A model generated the notes under the pieces. That model saw only the letters and a list, made by a program, of their open reading frames with translations, ran no database searches and was not told the origin of the DNA. 64,000 nucleotides of DNA from Rhodovulum visakhapatnamense (GTDB lineage: Bacteria; Pseudomonadota; Alphaproteobacteria; Rhodobacterales; Rhodobacteraceae): positions 1 through 64,000 of the forward strand of contig NZ_SOEB01000008.1 of NCBI RefSeq assembly GCF_004365965.1, written 5' to 3'. Shown piece by piece: positions 51,700-60,714 of the stretch. Position numbers and translations under genes: made by a program. The stretch's first letter is position 1. Each line of letters starts with the position of its first letter.

Positions 51700-52386
51700 A
51701 TGCGTCTCTTCGTGGGCCTCGGGAATCCGGGCGCGCAATATGCGGGCAACCGGCACAATATCGGCTTCATGGCGGTCGACCGGATCGCCGGCGACCATCA
51801 CTTCTCGCCCTGGCGGGCCAAGTTCAAGGGCCAGACCGCCGAGGGGCGGCTGGGCCCCGAGAAGGTGATCCTGCTCAAGCCCGAAACCTACATGAACCTG
51901 TCGGGCGACGCGGTGCAGGCGGCGGTGCAGTTCTACAAGCTTACCCCCGCCGATGTGACCGTGTTTCATGACGAGCTGGACCTCGCCCCGGGCAAATGCC
52001 GGTTGAAGTCGGGCGGCGGGCATGCGGGCCATAACGGGCTGCGCTCGATCCACCAGCATCTGGGGCCGGATTACCAGCGCGTGCGGCTGGGCATCGGCCA
52101 TCCGGGGCACAAGGACCGGGTTTCGGGCTATGTGCTGTCCGATTTCGCCAAGGCCGACCGCGACTGGCTGGACGATCTGCTGCGCGGCCTCTCGGACGGT
52201 GCCGCCGATCTGGCGCGGGGCGAGGGCGCGAAATTTCTCAACGCAGTGGCGCTGCGGGTTGCGCCCGCGCGGAACGGCCCCCCGGCCGAAGCCCCCGCAC
52301 CGGCGCCGAAATCCGCCGCCCCGCCGCCCGAGCCGGCAGAGGACCCGCGCTCGGCGCTGCAAAAACTCGCCGACCGGTTCCGCTAG
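51700..52386 (+). CDS. pth: Peptidyl-tRNA hydrolase
   Basis: A 228-residue enzyme that releases peptides from prematurely dropped peptidyl-tRNA. The catalytic His and neighbouring residues are in [50 protein letters not shown] and GHNGLRSI complete the active site. The C-terminal 40 residues are a Pro/Ala-rich extension with a final helix ([10 protein letters not shown]), common in alphaproteobacteria. GCAGGAG precedes the ATG at 51700. Its stop abuts the DUF2332 gene directly, so they form one transcript with the DUF2237 gene. Confidence 0.96.
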   Translation: MRLFVGLGNPGAQYAGNRHNIGFMAVDRIAGDHHFSPWRAKFKGQTAEGRLGPEKVILLKPETYMNLSGDAVQAAVQFYKLTPADVTVFHDELDLAPGKCRLKSGGGHAGHNGLRSIHQHLGPDYQRVRLGIGHPGHKDRVSGYVLSDFAKADRDWLDDLLRGLSDGAADLARGEGAKFLNAVALRVAPARNGPPAEAPAPAPKSAAPPPEPAEDPRSALQKLADRFR

Positions 52387-53442
52387 ATGGACCTGCGGGC
52401 CGCCTGCACCGATCAGGCCGCGGCCTGCGCGCGGCTGGGATCGCCCTTCACCGCCGGGCTTCTGCGGCTTGCGGCCGAGCGGTTGCGGCCCGGCGGCGCT
52501 GTCGCGGACCGGCTGCTGGGCTGGAAGGGCGCGCTTGGCGCGGGCGGACAGTCGGTGCCGCTAAGGCTCGCGGGTGCGCTGCACGGGCTGGTGCTGTCGG
52601 GCGCGGCGTCCGGTCTGGCGGCGCTTTACCCGCCCGAAGATCCCGACCCGGACGGCCTCTGGGCAGAGATCGAGGCCGCCTTCACGACCCATGAGGCCCA
52701 ACTGATGCGCTGGCTCGACAGCCCGCCCCAGACCAACGAGGTGCGCCGCTCGGCGGTGCTGATCGCGGCGGGGCACTGGCTGACGGCGGCGACGGGGTTG
52801 CCGCTGGTGCTGTCCGAGATCGGCGCCAGCGCCGGGCTGAACCTGAACTGGGACCGCTACGCGCTGGATCTGCCCGAGGGGTCCTATGGACCGGCCGATG
52901 CCCGGCTGCGCCTTGCCCCTGACTGGCAGGGCCCCGTCCCTCCGCAGGCCACGCCCCGGGTGATCGACCGGCGCGGCGTCGATCTGAACCCGATCGAGGG
53001 CAGCACGCCCGAGGGCGCGCTGCGGCTCCGGGCCTATCTCTGGCCCGACCAGCCCGACCGGCGGCGCCTGACCGATGCGGCCCTGGCCGAGCCCCCTGCC
53101 CCGGTCGACCGCGAGGATGCCCTGCCCTGGCTGGCCCGGCGGCTGGCTGACCCGTCCCCCGGCGCGCTGCACATGATCTTTCACACCGTGGCCTGGCAGT
53201 ACCTGCCCGAAGAGGCGCACGCCGAGGGCGACCGGCTGATCGCCGAAGCCGGCGCCCGGGCCACCGAGACCGCGCCGCTGGCCCGGGTCGAGATGGAGGC
53301 CGATGGCGGCGACGGCGCGGCGCTTCGGATCACGCTCTGGCCCGGCGGCCCCCCGCGCGCCGTCGGCCGCGCCGATTTCCACGGCCGCTGGGTCCGCTGG
53401 ACCGCGGCAGAGACACCCGACGACAGGGAAGGACGGATATGA
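52387..53442 (+). CDS. DUF2332 family protein
   Basis: A 351-residue protein. It starts on the base after the pth stop codon. DUF2332 landmarks are RWLDSPPQTNEVRRSAVLIA, SEIGASAGLNLNWDRYALD (resembling a SAM-binding loop), RRGVDLNPIE, RLRAYLWPDQPDRRRLTDAA, and FHTVAWQYLPEEAHAEGDRL. The second and last suggest a methyltransferase-like fold, but no activity is established. It ends in an ATGA overlap with the next gene. Confidence 0.85.
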   Translation: MDLRAACTDQAAACARLGSPFTAGLLRLAAERLRPGGAVADRLLGWKGALGAGGQSVPLRLAGALHGLVLSGAASGLAALYPPEDPDPDGLWAEIEAAFTTHEAQLMRWLDSPPQTNEVRRSAVLIAAGHWLTAATGLPLVLSEIGASAGLNLNWDRYALDLPEGSYGPADARLRLAPDWQGPVPPQATPRVIDRRGVDLNPIEGSTPEGALRLRAYLWPDQPDRRRLTDAALAEPPAPVDREDALPWLARRLADPSPGALHMIFHTVAWQYLPEEAHAEGDRLIAEAGARATETAPLARVEMEADGGDGAALRITLWPGGPPRAVGRADFHGRWVRWTAAETPDDREGRI

Positions 53443-53819
53443 CAGACCGCAAGGCTCCCTCGCTGAACGTCCTGGGCGGTCGGCTCGACCCCTGTTCGGC
53501 CGTGCCGCTGACCGGGTTCTATCGCAACGGCTGTTGCGACACCGGCCCCGAGGATACCGGCAGCCATACGGCCTGCGCGGTGATGACCGCCGAATTCCTC
53601 GCCTATTCGAAATATGTCGGCAACGACCTGACCACGCCGCGCCCGGAATTCGGCTTTCCGGGCCTGACCCCGGGCGACTGCTGGTGCCTGTGCGCCGCGC
53701 GCTTCCTGCAGGCCCATGACGAGGGCTGCGCGCCGCGGGTCAAGCTGACCGCCACCCATCGCGCCGCGTTGGAGGTGGTGCCGCTCGAGGTGCTGACGCT
53801 GCACGCCGACGAAGGCTGA
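53439..53819 (+). CDS. DUF2237 family protein
   Basis: A 126-residue, Cys-rich cytoplasmic protein. The DUF2237 pattern is clear: LNVLGGRLDPCSAVPLTGFY, RNGCCDTGPEDTGSHTACAV and GLTPGDCWCLCAARFLQAHD. The seven or so Cys residues may bind a metal, but no role is known. Its ATG overlaps the DUF2332 stop (ATGA), so both are made from the pth transcript. Confidence 0.88.
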   Translation: MTDRKAPSLNVLGGRLDPCSAVPLTGFYRNGCCDTGPEDTGSHTACAVMTAEFLAYSKYVGNDLTTPRPEFGFPGLTPGDCWCLCAARFLQAHDEGCAPRVKLTATHRAALEVVPLEVLTLHADEG

Positions 53820-53882
53820 CATTCGGGTCCCGAACGACACGGCGCCGAAACGGTCCGTGCGGGGCGCGACCAGCGCCTCTTG

Positions 53883-55112
53883 TCAGGCCTCGTCCATGCC
53901 GAAGCCCAGATGGCGCGCCACGGCAAAGATGTCCTTGTCGCCCCTTCCGCACATGTTCATGCAGATCAGGTGATCGGCTGGCAGCCCGGGCGCGATCTTC
54001 ATCACATGGGCCAGCGCGTGGCTGGGCTCCAGCGCGGGAATGATGCCCTCGGTCTCGCAGGACAGCTGGAACGCGGCCAGCGCCTCGCGGTCGGTGACAG
54101 ACACATATTCGGCCCGCCCGATATCGTGCAGCCAGGCATGTTCCGGCCCGATGCCCGGATAGTCGAGCCCGGCCGAGATCGAATGGCCTTCGAGGATCTG
54201 CCCGTCCTCGTCCTGCAACAGATAGGTCCGGTTGCCATGCAGAACGCCCGGACGCCCGCCAGTCAGCGAGGCGCAATGTTCCATCTTCTCGTCGACACCA
54301 TGGCCCCCGGCCTCGACCCCGATGATCCGGACCGAGGCATCGTCGAGGAAGGGATAGAACAGTCCCATGGCATTCGACCCGCCGCCGATGGCCGCGATGA
54401 TGGTGTCGGGCAGACGGCCCTCGGCCTCCAGCATCTGCGCCTTGGCCTCGGTGCCGATGATCGACTGGAAGTCGCGCACCATGGCCGGATAGGGATGCGG
54501 CCCCGCCACCGTGCCGATGCAATAGAACGTGTCGCGGACATTGGTCACCCAGTCCCGGAGCGCGTCGTTCATCGCGTCCTTCAGTGTGCCGCGGCCCGAG
54601 GTGACCGGCACCACCTCGGCGCCCAAGAGGCGCATGCGGAAGACGTTCGGCTTTTGCCGTTCGACATCGGTCGCGCCCATGTAGACTACGCATTTCAGAC
54701 CGAACTTGGCGCAGACCGTCGCGGTCGCGACGCCGTGCTGCCCGGCGCCCGTCTCGGCGATGATCCGGGTCTTGCCCATGCGGCGGGCGAGGATGATCTG
54801 GCCCAGCACGTTGTTGATCTTGTGCGCGCCGGTATGGTTCAGCTCGTCGCGCTTGAAATAGACCTTGGCCCCGCCCAGCCGCTCGGTCAGCCTCTCAGCG
54901 AAATACAGGGGCGAGGGGCGGCCGACATAGTGCTTCCAGAGAAAGTCCATCTCGGCCCAGAAGCTGTCATCGGTCTTGGCGTGCTCGTATTGCGCCTCGA
55001 GCTCCAGGATCAGCGGCATCAGCGTCTCGGAGACGAAGCGGCCGCCGAAGATGCCGAACCGGCCGTTCTCGTCGGGGCCGGTCTTGTAGGAATTCAGGAT
55101 GTCATCGGGCAT
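53883..55112 (-). CDS. trpB: Tryptophan synthase beta chain
   Basis: A 409-residue PLP enzyme that joins indole and serine to make tryptophan. The Schiff-base Lys is in [32 protein letters not shown], the phosphate-binding [13 protein letters not shown] and the monovalent-cation region near [10 protein letters not shown] are intact. The N-terminal [18 protein letters not shown] is standard. It is third in the order trpF, DUF4359 gene, trpB on the minus strand. trpA is not found directly downstream in this window, where the convergent DUF2237 gene lies. Confidence 0.97.
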   Translation of the reverse strand: MPDDILNSYKTGPDENGRFGIFGGRFVSETLMPLILELEAQYEHAKTDDSFWAEMDFLWKHYVGRPSPLYFAERLTERLGGAKVYFKRDELNHTGAHKINNVLGQIILARRMGKTRIIAETGAGQHGVATATVCAKFGLKCVVYMGATDVERQKPNVFRMRLLGAEVVPVTSGRGTLKDAMNDALRDWVTNVRDTFYCIGTVAGPHPYPAMVRDFQSIIGTEAKAQMLEAEGRLPDTIIAAIGGGSNAMGLFYPFLDDASVRIIGVEAGGHGVDEKMEHCASLTGGRPGVLHGNRTYLLQDEDGQILEGHSISAGLDYPGIGPEHAWLHDIGRAEYVSVTDREALAAFQLSCETEGIIPALEPSHALAHVMKIAPGLPADHLICMNMCGRGDKDIFAVARHLGFGMDEA

Positions 55113-55174
55113 GGGAGCCTCCCGCGCGGGTCAGTCGCCCTTGCCTACTGGCGCGGACCGCGCGCGGCAAGGGG

Positions 55175-55537
55175 TCAGCGCCCGTTTGCGGCCCCGTTTC
55201 CGGTCTCGCGGCAGAAGATCCGCGTCGCGGCGCCGTAACAGACCCCGCCCTCGCGCCCGCCCAGCGACACGTCGGCCACCGCGAACAGCACCTTGTCCCG
55301 ATAGTCGAGCGAGATCATCGACCGGATCAGCTCGGCGCATTGGGTGCGGCCAAGCTTGCAGGTCGCCAGCAAAACGGCGCTGGCCGGATTGCTTTGCATG
55401 TCGGGCTCGGCCCGGTCGATCCGGTCCAGCAACTGCGTCTCGAGCGCGGCCTCGAAATCGGCCTCGGTCGGCTTGGTGAAGGCCAGCGCCAGCCCGGCCA
55501 CCGCCAAAACCGCGATCAGTCCCAGAAGTCCCTTCAT
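55175..55537 (-). CDS. DUF4359-like exported small protein between trpF and trpB
   Basis: A 120-residue protein with an N-terminal signal or anchor helix ([20 protein letters not shown]), then a mature part with [13 protein letters not shown] and two Cys pairs (CKLGRTQC, and [19 protein letters not shown]) that could form disulfides outside the cytoplasm. The N-terminal pattern [16 protein letters not shown] fits DUF4359. Its ATG overlaps the trpF stop by four bases, so it is co-translated with trpF, although a secreted protein has no obvious part in tryptophan synthesis. Confidence 0.75.
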   Translation of the reverse strand: MKGLLGLIAVLAVAGLALAFTKPTEADFEAALETQLLDRIDRAEPDMQSNPASAVLLATCKLGRTQCAELIRSMISLDYRDKVLFAVADVSLGGREGGVCYGAATRIFCRETGNGAANGR

Positions 55538-56190
55538 GTCTTCTCCTTGCCGCCCGCGGCGGCGATGAACCGGCCCATCAGGGCCTCGTCCTTGACCCCG
55601 GGCGCCGATTCGACCCCCGACGAGACATCGACCTGCCGCGCGCCGGTCAGCGCGATGGCCTCGGCGACATTGCCGGGCGTGAGCCCGCCCGCCAGCATCC
55701 AGGGCACCGGCCAGCGCCGTCCGGCGATCAGCCGCCAGTCGAAGGCCAGCCCGTTGCCGCCCGGCAGGGCCGCATCCTTCGGCGGCTTGGCATCGACGAG
55801 GATCTGGTCGGCGACCCGGGCATGATCGGCCAGGGCGGGCAAATCGGCCTCGTCCGCCACACCGACCGCCTTCATCACCGGCAGCCCGAACCGGGCGCGC
55901 AGCTCGGCCACCCGGTCGGGGCTTTCCTGCCCGTGCAGTTGCAGCATGTCGATCGGCACCCGGTCGAGCAGCGCCTCGAGCGCCGCGTCGTCGGCATCGA
56001 CGGTCAGCGCGACCTTGGCAAGACCCGGCGGTACCGCCATGGCCAGCGTGCACGCCGCCTCGATCTCCAGATGACGGGGCGAGCGGGGGAAGAAGACGAA
56101 GCCCATATAGGACGCACCCAGCCGCGCCGCGGCCTCGATGGCGGCGGGCGAGGTCAGCCCGCAGATCTTGACCCGGATACTGTCAGACAT
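55534..56190 (-). CDS. trpF: Phosphoribosylanthranilate isomerase
   Basis: A 218-residue TIM-barrel enzyme of tryptophan synthesis. The catalytic Cys is in [20 protein letters not shown] and the catalytic Asp in [49 protein letters not shown] and [19 protein letters not shown] are all standard. It is followed by the overlapping small exported protein and then trpB. The lapA gene ends 9 bases upstream, so ihfB-lapA-trpF-trpB may be one long transcript. Confidence 0.96.
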   Translation of the reverse strand: MSDSIRVKICGLTSPAAIEAAARLGASYMGFVFFPRSPRHLEIEAACTLAMAVPPGLAKVALTVDADDAALEALLDRVPIDMLQLHGQESPDRVAELRARFGLPVMKAVGVADEADLPALADHARVADQILVDAKPPKDAALPGGNGLAFDWRLIAGRRWPVPWMLAGGLTPGNVAEAIALTGARQVDVSSGVESAPGVKDEALMGRFIAAAGGKEKT

Positions 56191-56199
56191 GGCCGGCCC

Positions 56200-56565
56200 C
56201 TAGCGGGTGCTGCTGCCCTTCTCGATCAGGGCCAGCACGTCGTCATGCCCGTCGTTGCGGCGCTTTTCGGCCTGAAGCCGGTCAAGCTCGCGCTGCATCC
56301 GGGCGGCCTCGCGCCGCCGCCGCGACGCGTCCGTGCGGTGCTTGCTTTCGCGCAGCCACTCCCAGAAAAAGCCGATCAAGAGGCCCAGCAGCATGCCGCC
56401 GAAGCCCACGACGTAAAGCGGGACTTCCGCTGTGAACTGGACCCCCGAATAGGTGGCCAGTTCGCCGGGCAACAGCGTCACCGAGACCGGGTCGAGATTG
56501 GCGGTCGCCACGACCACGAGGCAGATGGCGAGAAGGACGAGAAACAGGTAGCGGATCAGGCGCAT
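56200..56565 (-). CDS. lapA: LapA (DUF1049) family membrane protein
   Basis: A 121-residue inner-membrane protein with two helices: YLFLVLLAICLVVVATANLD at the N-terminus, with the family's Asn-x-Asp-Pro turn, and VPLYVVGFGGMLLGLLIGFF in the middle. A basic coiled-coil tail follows (DASRRRREAARMQRELDRL). LapA with LapB helps control lipopolysaccharide synthesis in E. coli; lapB is not adjacent here. Its place between ihfB and trpF is conserved in related genera. Confidence 0.88.
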   Translation of the reverse strand: MRLIRYLFLVLLAICLVVVATANLDPVSVTLLPGELATYSGVQFTAEVPLYVVGFGGMLLGLLIGFFWEWLRESKHRTDASRRRREAARMQRELDRLQAEKRRNDGHDDVLALIEKGSSTR

Positions 56566-56581
56566 AGCGGAGACTCGGTTG

Positions 56582-56863
56582 TTATTTTCCGTTCAGCCGA
56601 TCACGTAGCAGCTTGCCGGTCTTGAAGAAAGGCACGCATTTCTCGTCGACCTGCACCGACTCGCCGGTGCGCGGATTGCGCCCGGTGCGCGAGTCGCGCT
56701 GCTTGACCGAGAACGCGCCGAAACCGCGCAACTCCACCCGATCTCCCCGTGCCATGGCCGAGATGATCTCTTCGAAGATGGTATTCACAATTCTCTCGAC
56801 ATCCCGCTGATAAAGATGCGGGTTCTCTTCTGCAATTTTCTGGATCAATTCCGAACGGATCAT
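56582..56863 (-). CDS. ihfB: Integration host factor subunit beta
   Basis: A 93-residue DNA-bending protein that pairs with IhfA. The pattern is [37 protein letters not shown], and the DNA-contacting arm [20 protein letters not shown] with the intercalating Pro in NPRTG. The gene has its own promoter with a palindromic spacer (56921-56949), and follows rpsA as usual. lapA starts 16 bases after its stop. Confidence 0.96.
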   Translation of the reverse strand: MIRSELIQKIAEENPHLYQRDVERIVNTIFEEIISAMARGDRVELRGFGAFSVKQRDSRTGRNPRTGESVQVDEKCVPFFKTGKLLRDRLNGK

Positions 56864-56920
56864 TTGATGTCTGTCCCTAGGTCAAGGCCATTGCCGATTA
56901 TGCGCAGCTGAGGCTTGCGG

Positions 56921-56949
56921 ACTATAGCCGCGAAATGCGCGGCTGCGAA
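56921..56949 (-). promoter_or_regulatory. ihfB promoter with palindromic spacer
   Basis: On the minus strand TTCGCA (56949-56944) and TATAGT (56926-56921) are 17 bases apart. The whole spacer is the palindrome GCCGCG-N5-CGCGGC (56927-56943), which could bind a regulator between the two promoter boxes. The predicted start is about 50 bases before the ATG. Confidence 0.6.
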
Positions 56950-57089
56950 ACAGAAACCCATTGAAAAGACGGGTGAAAGCACCTGAAACACGTCAGGGTT
57001 GCAAAGCGGGGGCTGCCAATCCGGAATTGACTTCGCCAGGGGCGGATAACGCCCGGGCAAAAGCCGCGACTCGGCGCCTGCGATTCGCA

Positions 57090-57126
57090 AAAAAGAACGG
57101 CTCCGCAAAGGTTGCGGAGCCGTTCC
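57090..57126 (-). terminator. Rho-independent terminator of rpsA
   Basis: GAACGGCTCCGCAA and TTGCGGAGCCGTTC (57096-57126 region) form a 14-base-pair stem around a three-base loop. On the minus strand it is followed by six T (A-run at 57090-57095). It lies 20 bases beyond the rpsA stop. Confidence 0.92.
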
Positions 57127-57146
57127 CGTTCAGCACAGGGTCGCGA

Positions 57147-58829
57147 TCAGCGATCTTCGCCTTTCAGCGCGGCGCCCAGAATGTCGCCCAGCGAGGCGCC
57201 CGAATCCGAGCTGCCATACTGTTCGACGGCCTCCTTCTCTTCGGCAATCTCGCGCGCCTTGATCGACAGGCCCAGACGACGGGTCTTGGTGTCGATGTTG
57301 GTCACGCGGACGTCGACATGGTCGCCCACCTGGAAGCGCTCGGGGCGCTGTTCGGACCGGTCACGCGACAGATCCGAGCGGCGGATGAAGGATTTCATGC
57401 CTTCGTATTCCACCTCGATGCCGCCATCCTCGATCGCCGTCACGGTGACGGTGATGATCGAGCCGCGCTTCACGCCGCCAACGGCTTCGGCAAAGGGGTC
57501 GCCTTCAAGCGCCTTGACCGACAGCGAGATGCGCTCCTTGTCGGTATCCACCTCGGTGACCACGGCACGCACCATGTCGCCCTTGCGGTAGTCCTGGATC
57601 GCCTCTTCGCCGCGCTGGTCCCAGCTGAGGTCGGAGAGGTGAACCATGCCGTCGATGTCGTTGTCGAGACCGATGAACAGACCGAATTCGGTGATGTTCT
57701 TGACCTCGCCCTCGACCTCGGTGCCGATCGGGTGGGTCTCCGAGAAGACCTCCCACGGGTTGCGCATGGTCTGTTTCAGGCCCAGCGACACGCGGCGCTT
57801 GGCGGTGTCGATCTCGAGCACCATGACGTCGACTTCCTGCGAGGTCGAGACGATCTTGCCGGGATGGACGTTCTTCTTGGTCCAGGACATTTCCGAGACG
57901 TGGACCAGACCCTCGACACCGGGCTCCAGCTCGACGAAGGCGCCGTAGTCGGTGATATTGGTCACGCGGCCCTTGTGGACGGTGCCCAGCGGGAATTTCC
58001 GCTCGACCGAATCCCACGGGTCGGCCTGCAGCTGTTTCATGCCGAGGCTGATACGGTGGGTTTCCTTGTTGATCTTGATGACCTGAACCTTGACGGTCTC
58101 GCCGATCGACAGGATTTCCGACGGGTGGTTGACCCGGCGCCAGGCCATGTCGGTGACGTGCAGCAGGCCGTCGACACCGCCGAGATCGACGAAGGCGCCG
58201 TATTCGGTGATGTTCTTGACCACGCCGTCAACGGCATCGCCCTCGTTGAGCTTGCCGATGATTTCGGCGCGCTGCTCGGCACGGGACTCTTCGAGGATCG
58301 CGCGGCGCGAGACCACGATATTGCCGCGGCGGCGGTCCATCTTCAGGATCTGGAACGGCTGTTTCAGACCCATCAGCGGGCCGGCATCGCGCACCGGACG
58401 CACATCGACCTGGCTGCCGGGCAGGAACGCCACGGCGCCGCCCAGATCGACCGTGAAGCCGCCCTTGACGCGACCGAAGATCGCGCCTTCGACGCGGGAA
58501 TCCTCGGCATAGGCTTTTTCCAGACGGTCCCAGGCTTCTTCGCGGCGGGCCTTGTCACGGCTGATGACGGCTTCGCCCCGGGCGTTTTCGACGCGATCCA
58601 GGTAGACCTCGACCTCGTCGCCGACGGCGATTTCGGGGGCCTCGCCCGGATTGGAGAATTCCTTCAGATCGACGCGGCCTTCCATCTTGTAACCGACGTC
58701 GATGATGGCCTGACCCGCCTCGATGGCGATGATCTTGCCGCGGACAACGCTGCCTTCGGACGGCGTGTCGATTTCGAAGCTTTCGTTGAGGAGGGCTTCG
58801 AAGTCCTCCATGGATGTGCTTTGAGCCAT
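57147..58829 (-). CDS. rpsA: 30S ribosomal protein S1
   Basis: A 560-residue translation protein with six S1 motifs. The first two bind the ribosome (GKIIAIEAGQAIIDVGYKME; GRVKGGFTVDLGGAVAFLPG) and the rest bind mRNA (VVKNITEYGAFVDLGGVDGL; VTNITDYGAFVELEPGVEGL; VKNITEFGLFIGLDNDIDGM; ITVTVTAIEDGGIEVEYEGM). Length matches E. coli S1. The gene lies downstream of cmk but 870 bases away, with its own promoter (58995-59023) and a leader of about 160 bases, which is where S1 autoregulation would act. A strong terminator separates it from ihfB. Confidence 0.97.
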   Translation of the reverse strand: MAQSTSMEDFEALLNESFEIDTPSEGSVVRGKIIAIEAGQAIIDVGYKMEGRVDLKEFSNPGEAPEIAVGDEVEVYLDRVENARGEAVISRDKARREEAWDRLEKAYAEDSRVEGAIFGRVKGGFTVDLGGAVAFLPGSQVDVRPVRDAGPLMGLKQPFQILKMDRRRGNIVVSRRAILEESRAEQRAEIIGKLNEGDAVDGVVKNITEYGAFVDLGGVDGLLHVTDMAWRRVNHPSEILSIGETVKVQVIKINKETHRISLGMKQLQADPWDSVERKFPLGTVHKGRVTNITDYGAFVELEPGVEGLVHVSEMSWTKKNVHPGKIVSTSQEVDVMVLEIDTAKRRVSLGLKQTMRNPWEVFSETHPIGTEVEGEVKNITEFGLFIGLDNDIDGMVHLSDLSWDQRGEEAIQDYRKGDMVRAVVTEVDTDKERISLSVKALEGDPFAEAVGGVKRGSIITVTVTAIEDGGIEVEYEGMKSFIRRSDLSRDRSEQRPERFQVGDHVDVRVTNIDTKTRRLGLSIKAREIAEEKEAVEQYGSSDSGASLGDILGAALKGEDR

Positions 58830-58994
58830 GTGGTCTCAGGTTTCCTTTACGATCTGTTTTCTGGCCGGGCGGTTGTCTCCGCCGGTCTTGGATTGGTCAG
58901 TGCGGGCGCCGTTCCGTATAACAAAGAGGGCCGGAGAACGTCCGACCCCTGCTCGCCTTCGCCACCGGCGTTTTCGCCTTTTTCGACGGGCGCT

Positions 58995-59023
58995 CTAATA
59001 TAGGGTTTTTGCCCATCCCGCAA
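58995..59023 (-). promoter_or_regulatory. rpsA promoter
   Basis: On the minus strand TTGCGG (59023-59018) and TATTAG (59000-58995) are separated by 17 bases. The predicted transcription start is near 58988, giving a leader of about 160 bases before the rpsA ATG. Confidence 0.6.
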
Positions 59024-59087
59024 GGGGGCAGCCCCCGCCCGACGCCATCCGGGCGGGGACCGGCAGTTGGTCGCCCCGATCCCGCCC

Positions 59088-59321
59088 TCACATCCAGCGC
59101 GGCGGTTCGGACCGACGGGGCGGCAGCGGCGGCAGGCCGATGTCGCGCCGCAGGTGGTTGTCGAGCCGTCCCAGCCGGGCATCGCCCGGACGGCCGCGCC
59201 CGTCGAAGATTGCGGCGATCGCCGCAAACAGCACGCTCCAGGCGCCGTGCTGCTCGATGACGATCGCGATGGGTATCGGCGGTTCGATCCGGCAAGCCCG
59301 CCAGTCTGCGAGGATGTTCAT
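59088..59321 (-). CDS. Unrecognised 77-residue protein
   Basis: A small protein starting MNILADWRACRIEPPIPIAI. A moderately hydrophobic segment spans about residues 15-38 (IPIAIVIEQHGAWSVLFAAI) and could be a membrane helix; the rest is basic and Pro/Arg-rich (DNHLRRDIGLPPLPPRRSEP). GGAGAC precedes the ATG at 59321. It lies between cmk and rpsA on the same strand. I do not recognise a family, and the call rests on the start site and codon pattern. Confidence 0.45.
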   Translation of the reverse strand: MNILADWRACRIEPPIPIAIVIEQHGAWSVLFAAIAAIFDGRGRPGDARLGRLDNHLRRDIGLPPLPPRRSEPPRWM

Positions 59322-59701
59322 GATTTGTCTCCGCAGGCCTCCCCCTGCGGGGACGCCCATTGAATGGTGTCGTGATGAAAAGGGAGTCCGGACGAAAGCA
59401 CGCGCAGCGCGGCCGGGATCTGGACAGCGGATGGTCGGAGGGTGCGGGCTCAGGCCTGACGGGTCAGGCCGACCGGATCATCGGTGCGAATAAGTTCGCT
59501 GCGATACGCCGGTGCCGACAAGGGAGCCGAATCGCCAGAAGGACGCGCGATAGGTGATCTGCATGTCACGCCCCCTGTTGCTTGCGTGTTTCGGACCGCG
59601 GCTCCATCGCACGGATCGGCCGAATCGGCAAGCCTTTTGGCGCAGAGCCACGCCAACCGAGGCCGATCCGCCACAGCGTCTGACCGACGGCCCGGACCGG
59701 C
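59322..59701. other. Intergenic region between cmk and the small gene upstream of rpsA
   Basis: About 380 bases with no gene I can support. Several open frames exist in both directions but none has a good start site or recognisable sequence. No tRNA, strong terminator or long inverted repeat was seen. Confidence 0.55.
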
Positions 59702-60313
59702 TCAGTCCGGCTGCCGGGTCCGGATGGTCTCGATTGCCGCCGCCACCGCCTCGTCGATCGTCAGGCGCGAGGTGTCGAGGATCACCGCATCTGCCGCAGG
59801 GCGCAGCGGGGCCGCGGCGCGCGCGCTGTCCCGGGCATCGCGTTCGCGCATCTCGGCCAGGACGTCCTCGAGGCTGGTCTCGACGCCCTTGTCCGACAAT
59901 TCGCGGAACCGCCGCCCGGCCCGGACGGTATCCGAGGCGGTAACGAACAGCTTCGCCGCTGCCTCGGGGCAGATCACCGTGCCGATGTCGCGCCCGTCGA
60001 GCACCGCGCCGCCCGCGCGCATCGCGAAGGCGCGCTGGAAATCGACCAGCGCCGCCCGGACCTCGGGGATCGCCGCGACCTTGCTGGCGGCTTGGGCCAC
60101 CTCGGGGGCACGCAGATCGCCACGCTCCAGCGCCTCGGGATCCAGCGTCCGCGCCGCCTCGACCGGGTCGAGCCCGTCCAGCATCCGCGCGCCCACCGCC
60201 CGGTACAGCAACCCGGTATCGAGATGGGCAAAGCCGAAATGCGCGGCGACCGCGCGGCTGATCGTCCCCTTGCCCGCTGCCGCCGGACCGTCGATGGCCA
60301 CCGTAAAGCTCAT
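59702..60313 (-). CDS. cmk: Cytidylate kinase
   Basis: A 203-residue nucleotide kinase that phosphorylates CMP and dCMP. The P-loop is in [31 protein letters not shown] binds the nucleotide, [20 protein letters not shown] is the central acceptor motif, and [20 protein letters not shown] is the Cmk signature with the lid. Length is slightly below E. coli Cmk (227). Its ATG overlaps the stop of the GFA-type gene (ATGA), which in turn overlaps aroA, so the three are tightly coupled. Confidence 0.95.
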   Translation of the reverse strand: MSFTVAIDGPAAAGKGTISRAVAAHFGFAHLDTGLLYRAVGARMLDGLDPVEAARTLDPEALERGDLRAPEVAQAASKVAAIPEVRAALVDFQRAFAMRAGGAVLDGRDIGTVICPEAAAKLFVTASDTVRAGRRFRELSDKGVETSLEDVLAEMRERDARDSARAAAPLRPAADAVILDTSRLTIDEAVAAAIETIRTRQPD

Positions 60314-60714
60314 GCGATGTCCTCCGGCAGACCGGACCGCCCCGCCGGGGCCTGCGGCAGCCCGCCCGCGATCTCGTAATAGGCCCCCTTGTCGGCGCAG
60401 AAGATATGGGCCACCAGCCGGACGCCCGGATCGCCGTCGAAGCTGCCCGCATGAATGGCCATGTCGGGGCCCTGCCCGTCCCAGAACAGGTTCGACCCGC
60501 AGACCGGGCAGAAGCCCCGCCGCGCCCTCGCCGACGAGGTGAACCAGCGCAGCTCGCCCGCGACGGCGATGCTGTCGCGCGGGGCCGAGGCCGAGGCGAC
60601 ATGGTGGCCGCTTGCCTTGCGGCACTGGCTGCAATGGCAGGCGACGACCGGGCTCAGAGGCCCGTCGATCCGGTAGCGGACCGCGCCGCACAGGCACCCG
60701 CCGGTCACGCTCAT
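60310..60714 (-). CDS. GFA (Gfa-like) zinc-binding family protein
   Basis: A 134-residue protein of the glutathione-dependent formaldehyde-activating enzyme/CENP-V family. Zinc ligands are [22 protein letters not shown] and [15 protein letters not shown], seven Cys in the usual spacing. The catalytic role of most family members is unproven. It is inserted between aroA and cmk, overlapping both by ATGA, so all three are co-translated. Confidence 0.9.
   Translation of the reverse strand: MSVTGGCLCGAVRYRIDGPLSPVVACHCSQCRKASGHHVASASAPRDSIAVAGELRWFTSSARARRGFCPVCGSNLFWDGQGPDMAIHAGSFDGDPGVRLVAHIFCADKGAYYEIAGGLPQAPAGRSGLPEDIA

Noticed and set aside
59450-59674. 74-codon minus-strand open frame between cmk and rpsA
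   Set aside because: No ribosome-binding site, no recognisable sequence and unusual composition; treated as non-coding.
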